This document shows positions 62,512 to 64,000 of a stretch of DNA of 64,000 nt, piece after piece; positions within the stretch are counted from its first letter, which is position 1; each line of letters starts with the position of its first letter. The notes under the pieces were generated by a model that had not been told where the DNA came from, did not search any database, and worked only from the letters and a program-made list of their open reading frames with translations. Source of the stretch: Roseiconus nitratireducens (lineage in GTDB: Bacteria > Planctomycetota > Planctomycetia > Pirellulales > Pirellulaceae). The stretch covers positions 153,475 to 217,474 of the forward strand of contig NZ_VWOX01000013.1 of NCBI RefSeq assembly GCF_008629675.1, given 5' to 3'. Both the position numbers and the translations under genes were made by a program.

Positions 62512-63687
62512 ATGATCAAGATTGGCTACTCAGCTTTGTTCGCGATGTTGATGGCCGTTGCCGTCTGTTCGGCGGATCAGCCACCTGGATTTCAAACATT
62601 GGAAATCGGGGATGCAGCGCCCGATTTCACGCTTCCTGGAATCGACGGGCGTGACTGGAGTTTGGACGACTTTTCCGATGGAAAGATTCTGGTTGTCTAC
62701 TTCACTTCCAATCACTGCCCCGTGTGTCACGCCCACGATCCGCGATTCATGAAGCTGGTGCGTGAAGTCGAAGGGCGCGGCGTGGCCGTCGTCGCGATCA
62801 ATCCGAATTCTGGCGACGGGTTGCGACCCGATGAACTGGGGTACTCAAAATACGATGACAGCTTCGAAGACATGAAGCCCTATGCCGAGGAGCATGGTTT
62901 CACTTTCCCCTATCTGTACGATGGGGAAACGCAGGTAACTGCAAAACGTTACGGTTGTTTGGCGACTCCCCACGTTTTCGTTTTCGACCAGCAAAGAAAA
63001 CTTCGCTACAAGGGCCGGTTGGACAACTCGCGTTATCCGGATCCGGCCACCGTCGAATCCCGTGAAGCACGCGACGCCGTGTTGGCGCTGCTGGAGGGAC
63101 AGCCAGTCCCCGTCGCGGTGACCAAGCCGTTCGGCTGTTCGACGAAGTGGCGTGAAAAGATCGCCAGCGTCGAAGAGGATCAGCAGCGATGGGAAACGGC
63201 CGACGTTTCTTTAGCCCAGATCGACGCGGACGGTTTGAGCAAACTGGTCAAGAATCCCACGGACAAGTACCGGTTGTTCAACGTCTGGTCGACCACCTGC
63301 CAGCCTTGTATCGAAGAGTTTCCCGGTCTGATGCAGATTTCACGACGCATGGGCCTGCGGAATTTTGAATTGATCACGATCAGCACCGATCTTCCTAAGA
63401 ATCAAGATCGCGTGCGTGCGTTTCTCAGCGCCCAGCGAGCCGTCTTGCCTCCGCGTTTAAAACCGTCCCTGGAAGCCGAAGGCCGTGAGGGGAACAACTA
63501 CCTGTTCACCGATCCGGATATCGACGCGTTGATTGCGGCGTTGGATCCGGAATGGGAAGGTCCGGAGCCGCACACGGTCCTGGTGGCACCCGGCGGCGAC
63601 ATCGTGTTTCGGCACACCGGCAAGATGGAAGCGTCTGAGCTGCTGGATACCCTGCTGAAGATCATGAGCAACACGTACCTGCCGTGA
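62512..63687 (+). CDS. Exported protein with two thioredoxin-like domains
   Basis: 391 residues from an ATG at 62512. After the signal peptide (MIKIGYSALFAMLMAVAVCS) the first domain is a TlpA/AhpC-like redoxin (GDAAPDFTLPGIDGRDWSL) with Cys69-P-V-Cys72 and a cis-proline loop near ATPHVFVFDQ. The second domain has Cys263-Q-P-Cys266 in WSTTCQPCIEEFP and ends HTVLVAPGGDIVFRHTGKME. Likely a periplasmic disulfide oxidoreductase or peroxide-type protein; partner unknown. It stands 197 bp after the AGE gene and is probably not part of the sialic-acid unit. Confidence 0.85.
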   Translation: MIKIGYSALFAMLMAVAVCSADQPPGFQTLEIGDAAPDFTLPGIDGRDWSLDDFSDGKILVVYFTSNHCPVCHAHDPRFMKLVREVEGRGVAVVAINPNSGDGLRPDELGYSKYDDSFEDMKPYAEEHGFTFPYLYDGETQVTAKRYGCLATPHVFVFDQQRKLRYKGRLDNSRYPDPATVESREARDAVLALLEGQPVPVAVTKPFGCSTKWREKIASVEEDQQRWETADVSLAQIDADGLSKLVKNPTDKYRLFNVWSTTCQPCIEEFPGLMQISRRMGLRNFELITISTDLPKNQDRVRAFLSAQRAVLPPRLKPSLEAEGREGNNYLFTDPDIDALIAALDPEWEGPEPHTVLVAPGGDIVFRHTGKMEASELLDTLLKIMSNTYLP

Positions 63688-63797
63688 GGCTTGGGACGTG
63701 CCGCCGGAAGTTCAGTCAGCAGGCAAATAGCGTGGGGAAGGAAGCTAGAGCGACGAATCTGAAAGTCGGCGAACCGGTTTGCACTCTTCGGTCGGTG
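63688..63797. other. Short gap before the right-end repeats, nothing recognised
   Basis: Non-coding sequence after the double-thioredoxin gene. No terminator-type hairpin with a T run was found. Confidence 0.3.
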
Positions 63798-63902
63798 CTA
63801 GGCTTTGTCTGAAAAGGCGTCAAACCCAGTTGCTGCCGTTGCGTTTGCGGCGCAAACCCACGCTCTGGCGAGCGTAGCCACTTGTTTTCAGACAAAGCCT
63901 AG
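63798..63902. mobile_element. MITE-like element with 18-bp terminal inverted repeats
   Basis: CTAGGCTTTGTCTGAAAA (63798-63815) and TTTTCAGACAAAGCCTAG (63885-63902) are perfect inverted repeats bounding a 105-bp unit with no coding capacity. Inside are two further perfect hairpins, GTTTGC-GGC-GCAAAC and ACGCTC-TGGC-GAGCGT. Right-half relatives occur at 31416-31460 and 38142-38178, and an internal-part relative at 35010-35065. The ends carry CTAG, which could be part of the target. Confidence 0.6.
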
Positions 63903-64000
63903 CTGGACAGCGCCACTTTCAATCAAAAACACCGTGATTTGCAGTGCAATGAGCGGCAAGGCGCTAGCCGCCGGTCGAGGCGAGAAAACCCGCGGCTAGC
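63903..64000 (+). repeat. Dispersed repeat, plus-strand copy at the window edge
   Basis: CTGGACAGCGCCACTTTCAA ... AGCGGCAAGGCGCTAGCCGC ... GGCGAGAAAACCCGCGGCTA. It matches 31460-31553 directly and 39661-39741 and 46240-46350 in reverse. A 9-bp inverted repeat GCTAGCCGC/GCGGCTAGC (63963-63971 and 63992-64000) ends exactly at the window edge, so the element may continue. Confidence 0.8.

Overview
The window is GC-rich chromosomal DNA, almost certainly from a planctomycete of the Pirellulaceae (Rhodopirellula/Stieleria-like). The lineage call rests on gene families: a PSD1-type cytochrome protein followed by a DUF1501 protein, a BBP7-type outer-membrane barrel, DUF1080 proteins, a formylglycine sulfatase, a surface protein with an N-terminal LEPR-like motif, a chlamydia-like GyrA QRDR, an enlarged L17, and DapL for the lysine/peptidoglycan branch. 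Coding density is moderate, many starts are GTG, and Shine-Dalgarno sequences are patchy.

Layout. 1-8 kb: the 5' end of a surface protein running off the left edge, the PSD1/DUF1501 pair and a BBP7 barrel. 8-21 kb: metal and core metabolism (HMA-like protein, CbiX, DapL, Lnt, a membrane Ser/Thr kinase, an SGNH hydrolase divergent from shikimate kinase, a TIM-barrel isomerase, a NUDIX hydrolase, thioredoxin, ThyA-FolA). 21-24.3 kb: rpsM-rpsK-rpoA-rplQ. 24-35 kb: 6-phosphogluconolactonase, a methyltransferase, a compact minus-strand operon of a PLP decarboxylase, a class-V-like PLP enzyme and an ATP-grasp protein, then a membrane protein, a tail-anchored L7/L12-like protein and a TPP-dependent decarboxylase. 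35-46 kb: gyrA, a double-DUF1080 protein, an ABC exporter whose permease carries a propeller-like domain, and a histidine kinase/response regulator pair. 47-52 kb: a BON-domain protein, YmdB phosphodiesterase, ProA, a FliM/SpoA-like orphan and L27. 51.8-62.3 kb: a sialic-acid utilisation island (ROK kinase, Gfo/Idh/MocA oxidoreductase and sulfatase on the minus strand; sialidase, N-acetylneuraminate lyase, a Kelch-symporter fusion and an N-acylglucosamine 2-epimerase on the plus strand). The window ends with a double thioredoxin-fold protein and repeats.

The sialic-acid genes read as one pathway: desulfation, release of sialic acid, mutarotation and Na+-coupled uptake by one fused protein, cleavage to ManNAc plus pyruvate, epimerisation and phosphorylation. 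The best candidate for something undescribed is the three-gene operon at 26262-31158, which couples two PLP enzymes to an ATP-grasp ligase and looks like a small amino-acid- or amine-derived biosynthetic pathway.

Intergenic DNA is rich in repeats. A hairpin-dense family flanks lnt, a three-copy 82-bp tandem array lies upstream of ymdB, a 17-bp minisatellite lies before proA, a short element with 18-bp terminal inverted repeats is at the right end, and a ~100-bp dispersed repeat occurs at least four times. Two of the families share one design: neighbouring perfect hairpins whose loops are complementary to each other. No tRNA, rRNA, CRISPR array, transposase or prophage gene was recognised.
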